A stretch of DNA of 7,244 bases from Candidatus Pacearchaeota archaeon (GCA_023228245.1 JALOBN010000091.1:1-7244); one strand, 5' to 3'; counted from the stretch's first letter, positions 1 through 5,861 are shown. Made by a program: numbers and translations. Notes: generated by a model not told the origin, from the letters alone.

Positions 1-192
1 AAGGCAAAAACGGCGAAGCTGGCGAAGTGCGGAGAATGTGGCGCGAATGCTGTTGTTGAAAGCTACGTAGGGCTGGACGGGAAATGGTTTTACTGCGAGT
101 GCTCAAAATGCACGATGGATGTTTTGCCGGAACCAACCCGCGCCCGTGCAATCGCGGCGTGGAACAGCGAGCAGAAAGGCGGCAAGTCATGA
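1..192 (+). CDS. Lar-like restriction alleviation protein, 3' part
   Basis: Open from the left edge in frame 1 (63 codons, TGA at 190-192); the start lies outside the window. The visible protein has a CGECG knuckle at window residues 10-14, a second cysteine group FYCECSKC at 31-37, and ends with AIAAWNSEQ. A CxxC knuckle, a strand-rich middle, a second Cys pair and a terminal 'A-I-x-A-W-N' helix form the signature of the Lar family of small zinc-ribbon proteins. Rac-prophage Lar reduces type I restriction by modulating the EcoKI restriction-modification enzyme. Many phage members share only the zinc ribbon, so the anti-restriction role is inferred from the family. Its stop overlaps the next start by ATGA, so the two are probably translationally coupled. 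Alternative: a generic phage zinc-ribbon protein. Confidence 0.7.
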   Translation, partial: KAKTAKLAKCGECGANAVVESYVGLDGKWFYCECSKCTMDVLPEPTRARAIAAWNSEQKGGKS

Positions 193-194
193 GC
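171..194 (+). repeat. gene-junction repeat, copy 1
   Basis: 24 bases spanning the end of the Lar-like gene and the next start, matching 494-517 at 22 of 24 positions (core GAAAGGCGGCAAG at 174-186, then ATGAGC). It encodes the KGGKS tail in this copy. Confidence 0.7.
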
Positions 195-515
195 AAGCCA
201 AAAGCGCAGGCATACGAGGCGCGGATAGACGAAAACCGCGTGATTATCGGCAAGTCAATGGACGGCGGTGTTTGCTACCGAATCAAAAACGGCGGAATGG
301 TGACTGAAATTCTGCTTACCCGCGCGGCGGTCGCGGCGATGTTCAAAATCATGAACAGCATAGAGCTTGATAAAGAGCCGCGCAAGTGTTCGGACTGTAA
401 GCATTCGTTTATCAATCCGTTTGATCAACAGTATTGCGACATCCGCAACGAACTCAGAGGCGTAGTATGGAAGGCTTGCGGAAAGTTTGAAGCGCGGAAA
501 GGCGGCAAGGCATGA
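189..515 (+). CDS. small zinc-ribbon protein, unknown function
   Basis: 108 residues. The reading frame is open further upstream (from 84), but that would run through the Lar-like gene. The ATG at 189 overlaps the upstream TGA as ATGA and follows a weak purine-rich AAAGGCGG, so I place the start there. The N-terminal half (residues 10-60) looks like a small mixed alpha/beta segment with no known motif. The C-terminal half carries C67-x2-C70, C83 and C97 (KCSDCKHS, YCDIRN, KACGKF), a Cys4 zinc-ribbon arrangement common in short phage proteins. It ends in a basic KGGKA tail almost identical to that of the upstream gene. I do not recognise a named family. A nucleic-acid or protein-binding accessory role is plausible but unproven. 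Confidence 0.7.
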   Translation: MSKPKAQAYEARIDENRVIIGKSMDGGVCYRIKNGGMVTEILLTRAAVAAMFKIMNSIELDKEPRKCSDCKHSFINPFDQQYCDIRNELRGVVWKACGKFEARKGGKA

Positions 516-517
516 GC
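494..517 (+). repeat. gene-junction repeat, copy 2
   Basis: Second copy of the 171-194 repeat (core at 497-509), again covering a gene's 3' end, the ATGA overlap and the following ATGAGC start. It encodes the KGGKA tail. Confidence 0.7.
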
Positions 518-814
518 CGAACAAACGCCAAGGTGGTATTGATGCAAGCGCAGGAGTTTGACCGCCTGTTTTGCGACGTGTCGCCGAAGGGCAATCCGAA
601 CGATTACGGAATGATAATCATCGCGCACGACGACGGCACGGATAAGCGCCATCAGATCGACGGAATCGGCGAGAGGATAGGCGCGAAGAGGTGTAAGGAT
701 GAAGAGCCGAAAGTGGAACATGCCGGGACGCCAGACGGTATAAAAAAGGCCTCGAAACAGGTTGAAGACTTCGGCGAACGAATCAGGCGGTTTTGTGAAA
801 GGTACACAGGATGA
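512..814 (+). CDS. hypothetical phage protein
   Basis: 100 residues, start chosen at the ATGA overlap with the preceding gene (512-515). The first half contains a short hydrophobic strand (YGMIIIAHDDG, about residues 32-42). The second half is highly charged and lysine/arginine/glutamate rich, ending in a likely amphipathic helix (KQVEDFGERIRRFCERY). There is no signal peptide, membrane segment or recognisable motif. Tight packing within the ATGA-linked run is the best evidence that it is a real gene. No function can be given. Confidence 0.6.
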   Translation: MSRTNAKVVLMQAQEFDRLFCDVSPKGNPNDYGMIIIAHDDGTDKRHQIDGIGERIGAKRCKDEEPKVEHAGTPDGIKKASKQVEDFGERIRRFCERYTG

Positions 815-1035
815 CTAAGGACGAGATCGCCGCTCTGATTGCCCGCAAGTACGATTTGCCGATGACCGTAGCGCGTAGGGCTTGGAAGTGGTCAGAGGCA
901 CGAATCAGGATGTTTGCCGCAACGTACAAGCGGAGATCGTTTCAAAACATCGAAGAGCGGTGTGAACCTGAAAACGTCGTCGAAAGAATCTCACACGTAA
1001 GGCCGGATATGGTCGAGCGGGAACATGAAAACTAA
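811..1035 (+). CDS. hypothetical small basic protein
   Basis: 74 residues, translationally coupled to the upstream gene by ATGA at 811-814, with GAAAGG at 797-802 as a reasonable Shine-Dalgarno 8 bases before the ATG. The N-terminus (TKDEIAALIARKYDLP, then VARRAWKWSEARIRMFAATYKRR) reads as two or three helices with many arginines. This is compatible with a small DNA-binding or winged-helix-like fold, but no family signature is clear. The C-terminal 25 residues are acidic and probably disordered. It belongs to the same accessory operon. Confidence 0.55.
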   Translation: MTKDEIAALIARKYDLPMTVARRAWKWSEARIRMFAATYKRRSFQNIEERCEPENVVERISHVRPDMVEREHEN

Positions 1036-1043
1036 CAACAAAA

Positions 1044-1049
1044 AAGGAG
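1044..1049 (+). promoter_or_regulatory. Shine-Dalgarno deciding the start at 1055
   Basis: AAGGAG lies 5 bases before the ATG at 1055. The upstream in-frame ATG at 1025 overlaps the preceding gene by 11 bases and has only a weak GAGCGGG before it, so 1055 is the better start. Confidence 0.7.
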
Positions 1050-1054
1050 CGCGG

Positions 1055-1306
1055 ATGGAAGCGGGTAAATACGGATTCAGCGGGGCATGTAGGCCGGGGC
1101 GCGGATGGTCAGGGCAAAATACATTCAGCGTTGGCATATTCAAATGGATTCCGAAGGCGTCCGGTTCAGGACTGAAAAAAACGGCGGTAAGGGTGCGGGT
1201 TATTGGATCGACGTCGCGCCCAGAAATGGTAGACGCACGAGCGGCCGAGATCGTGAAAGAACTGGATGCTGGCACGTACAACGGTCCAGGGTCTGTCAAG
1301 GTGTAG
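1055..1306 (+). CDS. hypothetical small phage protein
   Basis: 83 residues when started at the ATG with the AAGGAG site; starting at 1025 would add 10 residues (MKTNNKKGAR). The middle, KKTAVRVRVIGSTSRPE, is a basic beta-hairpin-like stretch. It is followed by an amphipathic helix ARAAEIVKELDAG and a closing YNGPGSVKV strand. The layout 'charged strand, R-V-x-G, helix, L-D-x-G-x-Y-x-G-P' resembles short uncharacterised proteins of phage accessory regions as I remember them, but I can attach no name or function. It is separated by 19 bases from the upstream gene and followed by a 111-base gap that holds a possible promoter. Confidence 0.6.
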   Translation: MEAGKYGFSGACRPGRGWSGQNTFSVGIFKWIPKASGSGLKKTAVRVRVIGSTSRPEMVDARAAEIVKELDAGTYNGPGSVKV

Positions 1307-1322
1307 CCGCTAGAAAATGTGC

Positions 1323-1352
1323 TTGACATGTTTTCCGAACGTTGGTTAAACT
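1323..1352 (+). promoter_or_regulatory. possible sigma70 promoter
   Basis: Consensus -35 TTGACA at 1323-1328, then an 18-base spacer and TAAACT at 1347-1352 (4 of 6 matches to TATAAT); a 17-base reading gives the poorer TTAAAC. It lies in the 111-base gap before the gene at 1418 and would give a leader of roughly 60 bases. The exact -35 makes it credible; the -10 is mediocre. An AACGTT palindrome sits in the spacer (1339-1344). Confidence 0.45.
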
Positions 1353-1417
1353 TATCAATACAGCGGCGGGCCGAGCGAAAGCAAGGCCGACCGCGCAACA
1401 CAAGAGAGGGCGGGGAG

Positions 1418-1834
1418 ATGAGCGAAACAGAAGACACGCGGGACGACTACGGGACGACCGAAACGGCGGACGGACGCAAGCCGCCGCGAGGGTTCAACAA
1501 GGGGCTGATGAAAGCGGCTGGGCTGTTCAAAATGGCGTTCATACGGGAGCGGTCGCAACAGAGCGCCATGACAGCCGAAGATGTGGAGTGGGCGATAGAG
1601 TACGATAGAACGCACAGAACGCCACTTGAAGGGTGCCAAGAGCGGCCGTGTATGCTGTGCCGCATCATCGGGCATAAGTGGACTGACAAGCGGTGGACGG
1701 TAAGCAACAGCGTACAGGTGCAGGAGCGAGAAATATTCTCGAACTGCATCAGGTGCGGCAAGGAGTCGGGGCTATTCCCGTTGGGGTCGATGTCTTACGA
1801 CTTTGAGCGAGAGTGCGAAGAGGCCGGACAATGA
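1418..1834 (+). CDS. C/H-rich phage protein with DUF1660-like motif
   Basis: 138 residues. I start at the ATG at 1418, preceded by GAGAGG (8 bases upstream) and GGGGAG directly adjacent; an in-frame GTG at 1319 would put the start on top of the proposed promoter. The first 30 residues are acidic and polar, and residues 50-66 look helical. The C-terminal half carries C73, C78 and C81, then GHKW (H86) and CIRCGKE (C110, C113). The pattern C-x4-H ... C-x2-C, with 'CxxxGHKW' and 'CxRCGK', resembles the short DUF1660 prophage family, which has no known function, here attached to a longer N-terminal extension. It probably binds one zinc. It overlaps the next small gene by ATGA. Confidence 0.6.
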   Translation: MSETEDTRDDYGTTETADGRKPPRGFNKGLMKAAGLFKMAFIRERSQQSAMTAEDVEWAIEYDRTHRTPLEGCQERPCMLCRIIGHKWTDKRWTVSNSVQVQEREIFSNCIRCGKESGLFPLGSMSYDFERECEEAGQ

Positions 1835-1953
1835 GCAACGCGCTAGTGTGCCAAGACGTAGACGGCGCTACGGGTGTGGTGCGTACGGCTGTAGGCACCA
1901 TAGGTAGGGCGTCAAGGTACTCCGAGCGCGAAAAACGCAAAAAAACCAAGTAG
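1831..1953 (+). CDS. 40-residue basic peptide, hypothetical
   Basis: A short open frame starting MSNALVCQDVDG and ending in a strongly basic tail (SERERK-like: R-Y-S-E-R-E-K-R-K-K-T-K), TAG at 1951-1953. The start overlaps the preceding TGA as ATGA, the same coupling seen at 189, 512 and 811, and it begins ATGAGC like three neighbours. That context is the main support. No family is recognisable. It could be a small nucleic-acid-binding peptide, or a chance frame at the end of the operon. Confidence 0.4.
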   Translation: MSNALVCQDVDGATGVVRTAVGTIGRASRYSEREKRKKTK

Positions 1954-1975
1954 TACGAAGTCACAATAAAAAATC

Positions 1976-2006
1976 TTGTAACCATTTTCGAGACACCTAC
2001 TTACAA
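1976..2006. repeat. 6-bp inverted repeat in leader of ParB-like gene
   Basis: TTGTAA (1976-1981) and TTACAA (2001-2006) are inverted arms 19 bases apart in the 66-base AT-rich gap before the ParB-like gene. The gap should hold either an operator/promoter or simply a leader. I see no convincing -10/-35 pair. The arms are short enough to be chance in AT-rich DNA. Confidence 0.2.
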
Positions 2007-2019
2007 AAAGGGGTAAAAA

Positions 2020-2634
2020 ATGACAGGAAAAAAGACCACTAAACAAACAGAAATCACGCTTAAAAAGCTAGCTGAAATCAAGCCTTATGACAAGAATCCG
2101 CGCGACAACGAAGCGGCGGTGCAACTTGTATCAAACTCAATCAAGGAGTTTGGGTTCAAAGTCCCAATTGTCATCGATAAGGCTGGCGTCATCGTATGCG
2201 GTCACACTCGCTACAAGGCCGCTCATTTGCTCGGCCTTGGCGAAGTGCCTTGCATTGTTGCCGACGACCTCACGCCTGCACAGATCAGAGCGTATAGGCT
2301 AGCGGATAACAAGGTAGCAGAGGCGTCGCAATGGGATTTTGAAAAGCTAGCCGATGAACTGGCGGGGCTAGCAGACTTTGATATGGAAGCGTTTGGGTTT
2401 GGAGAGGTTGGCGACATTGAACCAGACGTTGAAGAGGAATACAAAGACATGCCAGAATGCAAGAACGAAAACCAGCTTGCAATAGAGATAACAATAAGAT
2501 TTAAGACGATAGAAGAAAAGATTGCATTTGGTGAGTTAATAGGGCAGAAGATTACAGACAAGACCAAAGCACTAAGACACCCGAAGGAGTGTCAAGACCA
2601 GCTTGGGACAAAAGAGGGGTTGACATATGAATAA
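2020..2634 (+). CDS. ParB/sulfiredoxin-fold nuclease-like protein
   Basis: 204 residues; ATG preceded by AAGGGG (2008-2013) with a 6-base spacer. Residues about 12-100 are a ParB N-terminal (ParB/Srx) domain. The L-x-x-I-K-P-Y-D-x-N-P-R start lies at 17-28, the helix SNSIKEFGFKVPIVID at 38-53, and the phosphate-binding CGHTRYKAAHLLGL at 60-73. It ends with LTPAQIRAYRLADNKVAE. This domain binds CTP in chromosomal ParB proteins and is nuclease-like in some phage proteins. The helix-turn-helix centre and dimer domain of partition ParBs are absent, so it is not a plasmid or chromosome partition protein. Residues about 144-188 (MPECKNENQLA, then FKTIEEKIAFGELIGQKI) form a second small domain that I associate with ParB and glycosyltransferase proteins of phage DNA-modification loci. 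It overlaps the glycosyltransferase gene by 8 bases, implying a joint function. Confidence 0.8.
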   Translation: MTGKKTTKQTEITLKKLAEIKPYDKNPRDNEAAVQLVSNSIKEFGFKVPIVIDKAGVIVCGHTRYKAAHLLGLGEVPCIVADDLTPAQIRAYRLADNKVAEASQWDFEKLADELAGLADFDMEAFGFGEVGDIEPDVEEEYKDMPECKNENQLAIEITIRFKTIEEKIAFGELIGQKITDKTKALRHPKECQDQLGTKEGLTYE

Positions 2635-3478
2635 CCCGCGATATCCGATTTACATCATATCAAAAGGCCGCGCAGAAAGCCGCCTTACATCCAAGGCGCT
2701 AGAAGCCATGAATGTACCATATAGGATTGTAATCGAGCCACAAGAATTCGACAAATATGCCGCAGTAATCGACAAGAAAAAAATTCTTGTTCTTCCATTT
2801 TCTAACTTAGGACAAGGCGGCATTCCGGCACGGAACTGGGTATGGAATCACTCAATTTCTGAAGGACATAAGCGACACTGGATACTCGATGACAATATAG
2901 CTTGGTTCGCGAGGTACAATGGCAATAAAAAAATCAGGGTAACAAATGGTATATGCTTCCGTATCTGCGAAGACTTTGTTGACAGATATTTAAACGTCCC
3001 TATGGCTGGAATACAATACGAAATGTTTGTTACGGCTTGCGAAGACAACGCACCAATCATTTTCAATACAAGAATTTATTCGTGCATACTATTAAGCAAC
3101 GAAAAGAAATATCATCATAGGTGGCGCGGAAGATATAACGAGGATACAGATTTATCTTTGCGCTTTCTAAAGGACGGCTGGTGTACAATCTTAATGTGTA
3201 TGTTTTGTTGCAAGAAAATGACAACTATGACAACCAAGGGTGGCAACACTGAATCACTTTACAATCTCGGCAACGTGGATGGGCGCTTACTTATGGCACA
3301 ATCGCTAAAGCAACAGCACCCAGACGTTGTAAAAATAACCAGAAAATGGAATAGGTGGCAACACAGCGTTAACTATAAACCATTTAGAAAAAACAAGCTA
3401 AAAAGAGATCAAAGCGTTATAGTAGAAGACAGAATTAACGAATATGGGATGGTGCTTAAAAAAATGATTCAAGAATAA
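2627..3478 (+). CDS. TET/JBP-associated (TAGT-like) glycosyltransferase
   Basis: 283 residues; ATG overlaps the ParB-like stop by 8 bases and has AGAGGGG at 2613-2619. A GT-A-like nucleotide-sugar fold is suggested by YPIYIISKGR (6-15), VPYRIVIEPQEFDKYA (30-45), LPFSNLGQGGIPARNWVW (56-73) and HWILDDNIAWF (84-94). LDDN (87-90) stands where the DxD metal/sugar-nucleotide motif is expected. Downstream are RGRYNEDTDLSLR (167-179), likely active-site or acceptor residues, and KGGNTE (204-209). These blocks match my recollection of the TAGT family, described by comparative genomics in phages alongside TET/JBP oxygenases and proposed to glycosylate oxidised pyrimidines in phage DNA; related to the GREB1 C-terminal domain. 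No oxygenase is in the window, so the substrate is unknown. The gene is AT-rich with many AGA/ATA codons, unlike its flanks. A cysteine cluster (WCTILMCMFCCKK, 185-197) is odd. Length appears complete. Confidence 0.72.
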   Translation: MNNPRYPIYIISKGRAESRLTSKALEAMNVPYRIVIEPQEFDKYAAVIDKKKILVLPFSNLGQGGIPARNWVWNHSISEGHKRHWILDDNIAWFARYNGNKKIRVTNGICFRICEDFVDRYLNVPMAGIQYEMFVTACEDNAPIIFNTRIYSCILLSNEKKYHHRWRGRYNEDTDLSLRFLKDGWCTILMCMFCCKKMTTMTTKGGNTESLYNLGNVDGRLLMAQSLKQQHPDVVKITRKWNRWQHSVNYKPFRKNKLKRDQSVIVEDRINEYGMVLKKMIQE

Positions 3479-5650
3479 ATGCCAAACTACACGCCAGAAC
3501 AAATCGCCGCAATGAGGGTTTCGGGGGCGACAGTCCGCGAAGTAGAAGCAGTGTTATGTCGCAACATAACTGCAAAAGAGCAGGTTGTAGTTGATAGGGC
3601 GATGGCAGGAGCGAAGCTACAGCGAAAACTAAAGAAGGAGCGTGGCCCGAAGACCAACGCGCAGAAGGTAAAAGACTTCCGCAACCGTGACCGCCTTGTA
3701 CCTTACGCCGACCCGGAAGACGCCAAGCGCCGCGCACGATTAGAAAAAGACCCTGCCAAGTGGTTGCGTTTCTATCTCGAAGACCGCTTTCCATTGCCGT
3801 TTGGCGAGGTGCATTTGAAGATGATTCAGGCTTGCATCCGCGCAATGGTGACCGGGTCTTCGATCACGATAGCGGCCCCACGTGGATTCGGTAAAACTGC
3901 GGTCGAATGGGGCATGGCTCTTTATGGCGTCTTGACTGGCCTTTGCCGCTTTCCCGTCGTCATCGGATGGAAGGCCACGGCGGGGGCCGAGTTGCTCGAT
4001 CAGTGGCTTAACGCGCTTTCGACTAACACACGGCTGGCGGCTGATTACCCGTGCCAGTGCGCACCGTTTGCGGAGTCTTGCCAATCGACGCGCTTAAAGG
4101 GAATCTTGCGCGAAATCGAAACCGAGGAAAAGGCGGGGTGCGATGTTCGTAAGGTGCGAGGTTGCGTCATTCTTCCAGACGTCAAAGAGCCGACAACAGG
4201 CCGCACAATGCCGCAATGCGCACTTGCTGGCGCGTCCATGAACGGCTCAATCAAGGGCTTGAATATCGGCTTGCTAAGTGGTGAGTCGTTGCGCCCCGAC
4301 GTGGCATTGCTCGACGATCCGCAAGACGAACAAACAGCCGACAGTCCAATCTTAATCAAAAAGGTAATCAAAAAGATTGACTATGGCATTCGTTCGCTGG
4401 CTGGCCCTCGACGGCGCTTGACGGTTATGGCCGCTGTCACGTGCGTCAACGCTGGCGACGTGTCAGAGCACCTATTGACGCGCCCCGGAACGGAGGTGAT
4501 TATCACGGGCCAGATTACGAGCTGGCCTAAAGGATGGGATGAAAAAGATAGCGCAACAAGAACGCTTTGGGATGCGTGGAATCAGGAGCGGTTAACAGGG
4601 CTTGAGAACCTCGACGGCGGCAAACGTGCAAGGGCTTTTTACAAGGCGCACAAAGCCGAGCTTATCGAAGGCATGGCGGTATCATGGAAAGAACGATTCC
4701 ATCAATCGGACGGCTTGAGGGTTGGCGACCCCGATGCGCTTTATGCCGCAATGTGGGACTTCTACGAGCTTGGAGAATCGGCATTCATGTCCGAACGCCA
4801 AAACACGCCGATTAAAGAGGGCGTCACAGTCAACTCCGTATCAGCAGGCATCATCAGGTCTCGCGTTGATAAGACACGTGCGGCGGGGGTTGTTCCCGAG
4901 TGGGCGAAAATCGTAATAGGGTCAACCGACGTAAACCCGTCATACGGCATTTCAACAGTAATTTTAGCGTTCGGAAATAATCAGCGTTCAGCGGTTTTGT
5001 GGTACGGCATTCATCCGATGGAGTGCAAATTTGAGTGGACGGACGCTCAGAAAAAAGGATACATTGCGAACGAACTGGAGAAGCACGGCAAGGAGATTTC
5101 CGCGTTGCCGTGCAAGGCTACGGATTGGGTGATAGACGGCGGCGGGTCTCCAGAAAACACCGTGATTGACTTTTCGGCAACCGCTCAAAGGCTCTTAGGC
5201 ATATCTGCAATCACGGCCTTCGGACGCGCAGGAAAGCAGTATACAACTCGGGAGAAAAAGGAATACGGCGTCAAGGTCAGAGAGCAGGCGCACGTTGTCA
5301 GGGCATCGACATTGCGGCAATGGATAATTTGGAATGAACACTATTGGCTAGAGCAGGCCGGGCTTGCATGGACTGGTACTCCATCCGCTCCGGGATCATG
5401 CGAACTTCCGGCGGGCAATCATGACGAATTCGCCGAACAAGCAAGCCGCGAATACATCACGGGCAAGGTGGAGCTTAACGGGCGCATGATTTACGATGTG
5501 AAGCGGTCAACACTCAAGCACGACTTCGGCGACTGCATGGCGCAGGGCTATGCTTTCGCGGCGGTGCTGGGGATCGGGACGGGCGGCGGCGGAGAGGTCA
5601 AGCAATCACAGCGTAAAAAATACACACAAGCCGAACTTCGGAGGGCGTAA
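3479..5650 (+). CDS. terminase large subunit
   Basis: 723 residues. It is the DNA-packaging motor that translocates the genome into the prohead and cuts it. The ATPase domain has Walker A APRGFGKT (133-140), a Walker B-like VALLDDPQDE (275-284) and a probable coupling segment LTVMAAVTCVN (314-324). The RNase H-like nuclease domain shows acidic residues in the expected order: D484 (GSTDVNPSYG), D553 (WVIDGGGSPE) and D684 (HDFGDCMAQGYAFA). Residues 1-70 are an extra helical, basic N-terminus (TPEQIAAMRVSGATVREVEA) that could hold a helix-turn-helix. The ATG directly follows the upstream TAA (TAAATG), in the same frame, with no good Shine-Dalgarno, so initiation probably depends on translation of the glycosyltransferase. 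The gpW-like and portal genes follow. Length is somewhat above typical large terminases. The exact subfamily is not certain. Confidence 0.92.
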   Translation: MPNYTPEQIAAMRVSGATVREVEAVLCRNITAKEQVVVDRAMAGAKLQRKLKKERGPKTNAQKVKDFRNRDRLVPYADPEDAKRRARLEKDPAKWLRFYLEDRFPLPFGEVHLKMIQACIRAMVTGSSITIAAPRGFGKTAVEWGMALYGVLTGLCRFPVVIGWKATAGAELLDQWLNALSTNTRLAADYPCQCAPFAESCQSTRLKGILREIETEEKAGCDVRKVRGCVILPDVKEPTTGRTMPQCALAGASMNGSIKGLNIGLLSGESLRPDVALLDDPQDEQTADSPILIKKVIKKIDYGIRSLAGPRRRLTVMAAVTCVNAGDVSEHLLTRPGTEVIITGQITSWPKGWDEKDSATRTLWDAWNQERLTGLENLDGGKRARAFYKAHKAELIEGMAVSWKERFHQSDGLRVGDPDALYAAMWDFYELGESAFMSERQNTPIKEGVTVNSVSAGIIRSRVDKTRAAGVVPEWAKIVIGSTDVNPSYGISTVILAFGNNQRSAVLWYGIHPMECKFEWTDAQKKGYIANELEKHGKEISALPCKATDWVIDGGGSPENTVIDFSATAQRLLGISAITAFGRAGKQYTTREKKEYGVKVREQAHVVRASTLRQWIIWNEHYWLEQAGLAWTGTPSAPGSCELPAGNHDEFAEQASREYITGKVELNGRMIYDVKRSTLKHDFGDCMAQGYAFAAVLGIGTGGGGEVKQSQRKKYTQAELRRA

Positions 5651-5653
5651 ACA

Positions 5654-5854
5654 ATGGAATCAGACATCGGAAAGCGCAAGGTATGGCCTACTGATTACAC
5701 TTCGCCGGGCGATAATGTTGGCATCTCATGCCCGAAGTGCGGCTGTAAACGTTCGGCGGTTCATTACGTCCGAAACCGTGAAGGCGGAAACCGAATCAGA
5801 CAGCGAACGTGCGGAAATTGCGGCAAGAGTTTCAGGACTTACGAACATACTTAA
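5654..5854 (+). CDS. NrdR-like zinc-ribbon protein, putative regulator
   Basis: 66 residues; GGAGGG at 5640-5645 precedes the ATG by 8 bases, 3 bases after the terminase stop. A single Cys4 zinc ribbon is formed by C26-x2-C29 (ISCPKCGC) and C53-x2-C56 (TCGNCGKSFRTYE). The spacing, the arginine-rich strand (NRIRQR, 46-51) and the closing FRTYE strongly resemble the N-terminal DNA-binding ribbon of NrdR, the repressor of ribonucleotide reductase genes. The ATP-cone domain of NrdR is missing, so nucleotide sensing is not expected. Stand-alone ribbons of this kind in phages are often transcription factors; a role on the palindrome and promoter just downstream is my inference. Alternative: a head- or packaging-associated zinc protein. 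Confidence 0.7.
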   Translation: MESDIGKRKVWPTDYTSPGDNVGISCPKCGCKRSAVHYVRNREGGNRIRQRTCGNCGKSFRTYEHT

Positions 5855-5861
5855 GCCGCAA

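Noticed and set aside
84..188. Upstream extension of the zinc-ribbon gene at 189
   Set aside because: It overlaps the Lar-like gene, which has clear family features, and the ATGA overlap at 189 matches the other junctions.
1319..1417. GTG start extending the DUF1660-like gene by 33 codons
   Set aside because: It would lie over the -35/-10 region, lacks a Shine-Dalgarno, and adds a low-complexity basic segment; the ATG at 1418 has purine-rich sites.
991..1437. 148-codon open frame on the minus strand
   Set aside because: It lies opposite several plus-strand genes with good starts and coupling, has no recognisable domain, and its open frame is explained by the base composition of the genes it shadows. 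The same applies to the other minus-strand frames, e.g. 3456-3845 and 6292-6729.
2020..2634. Partition ParB with a parA neighbour
   Set aside because: No ParA-like ATPase is nearby and the protein lacks the central helix-turn-helix and dimer domain of partition proteins.
2620..2648. TTGACA before the glycosyltransferase start as a promoter
   Set aside because: No acceptable -10 appears at 16-18 bases, and any transcript would start inside the gene. The hexamer is part of the ParB-like coding sequence.
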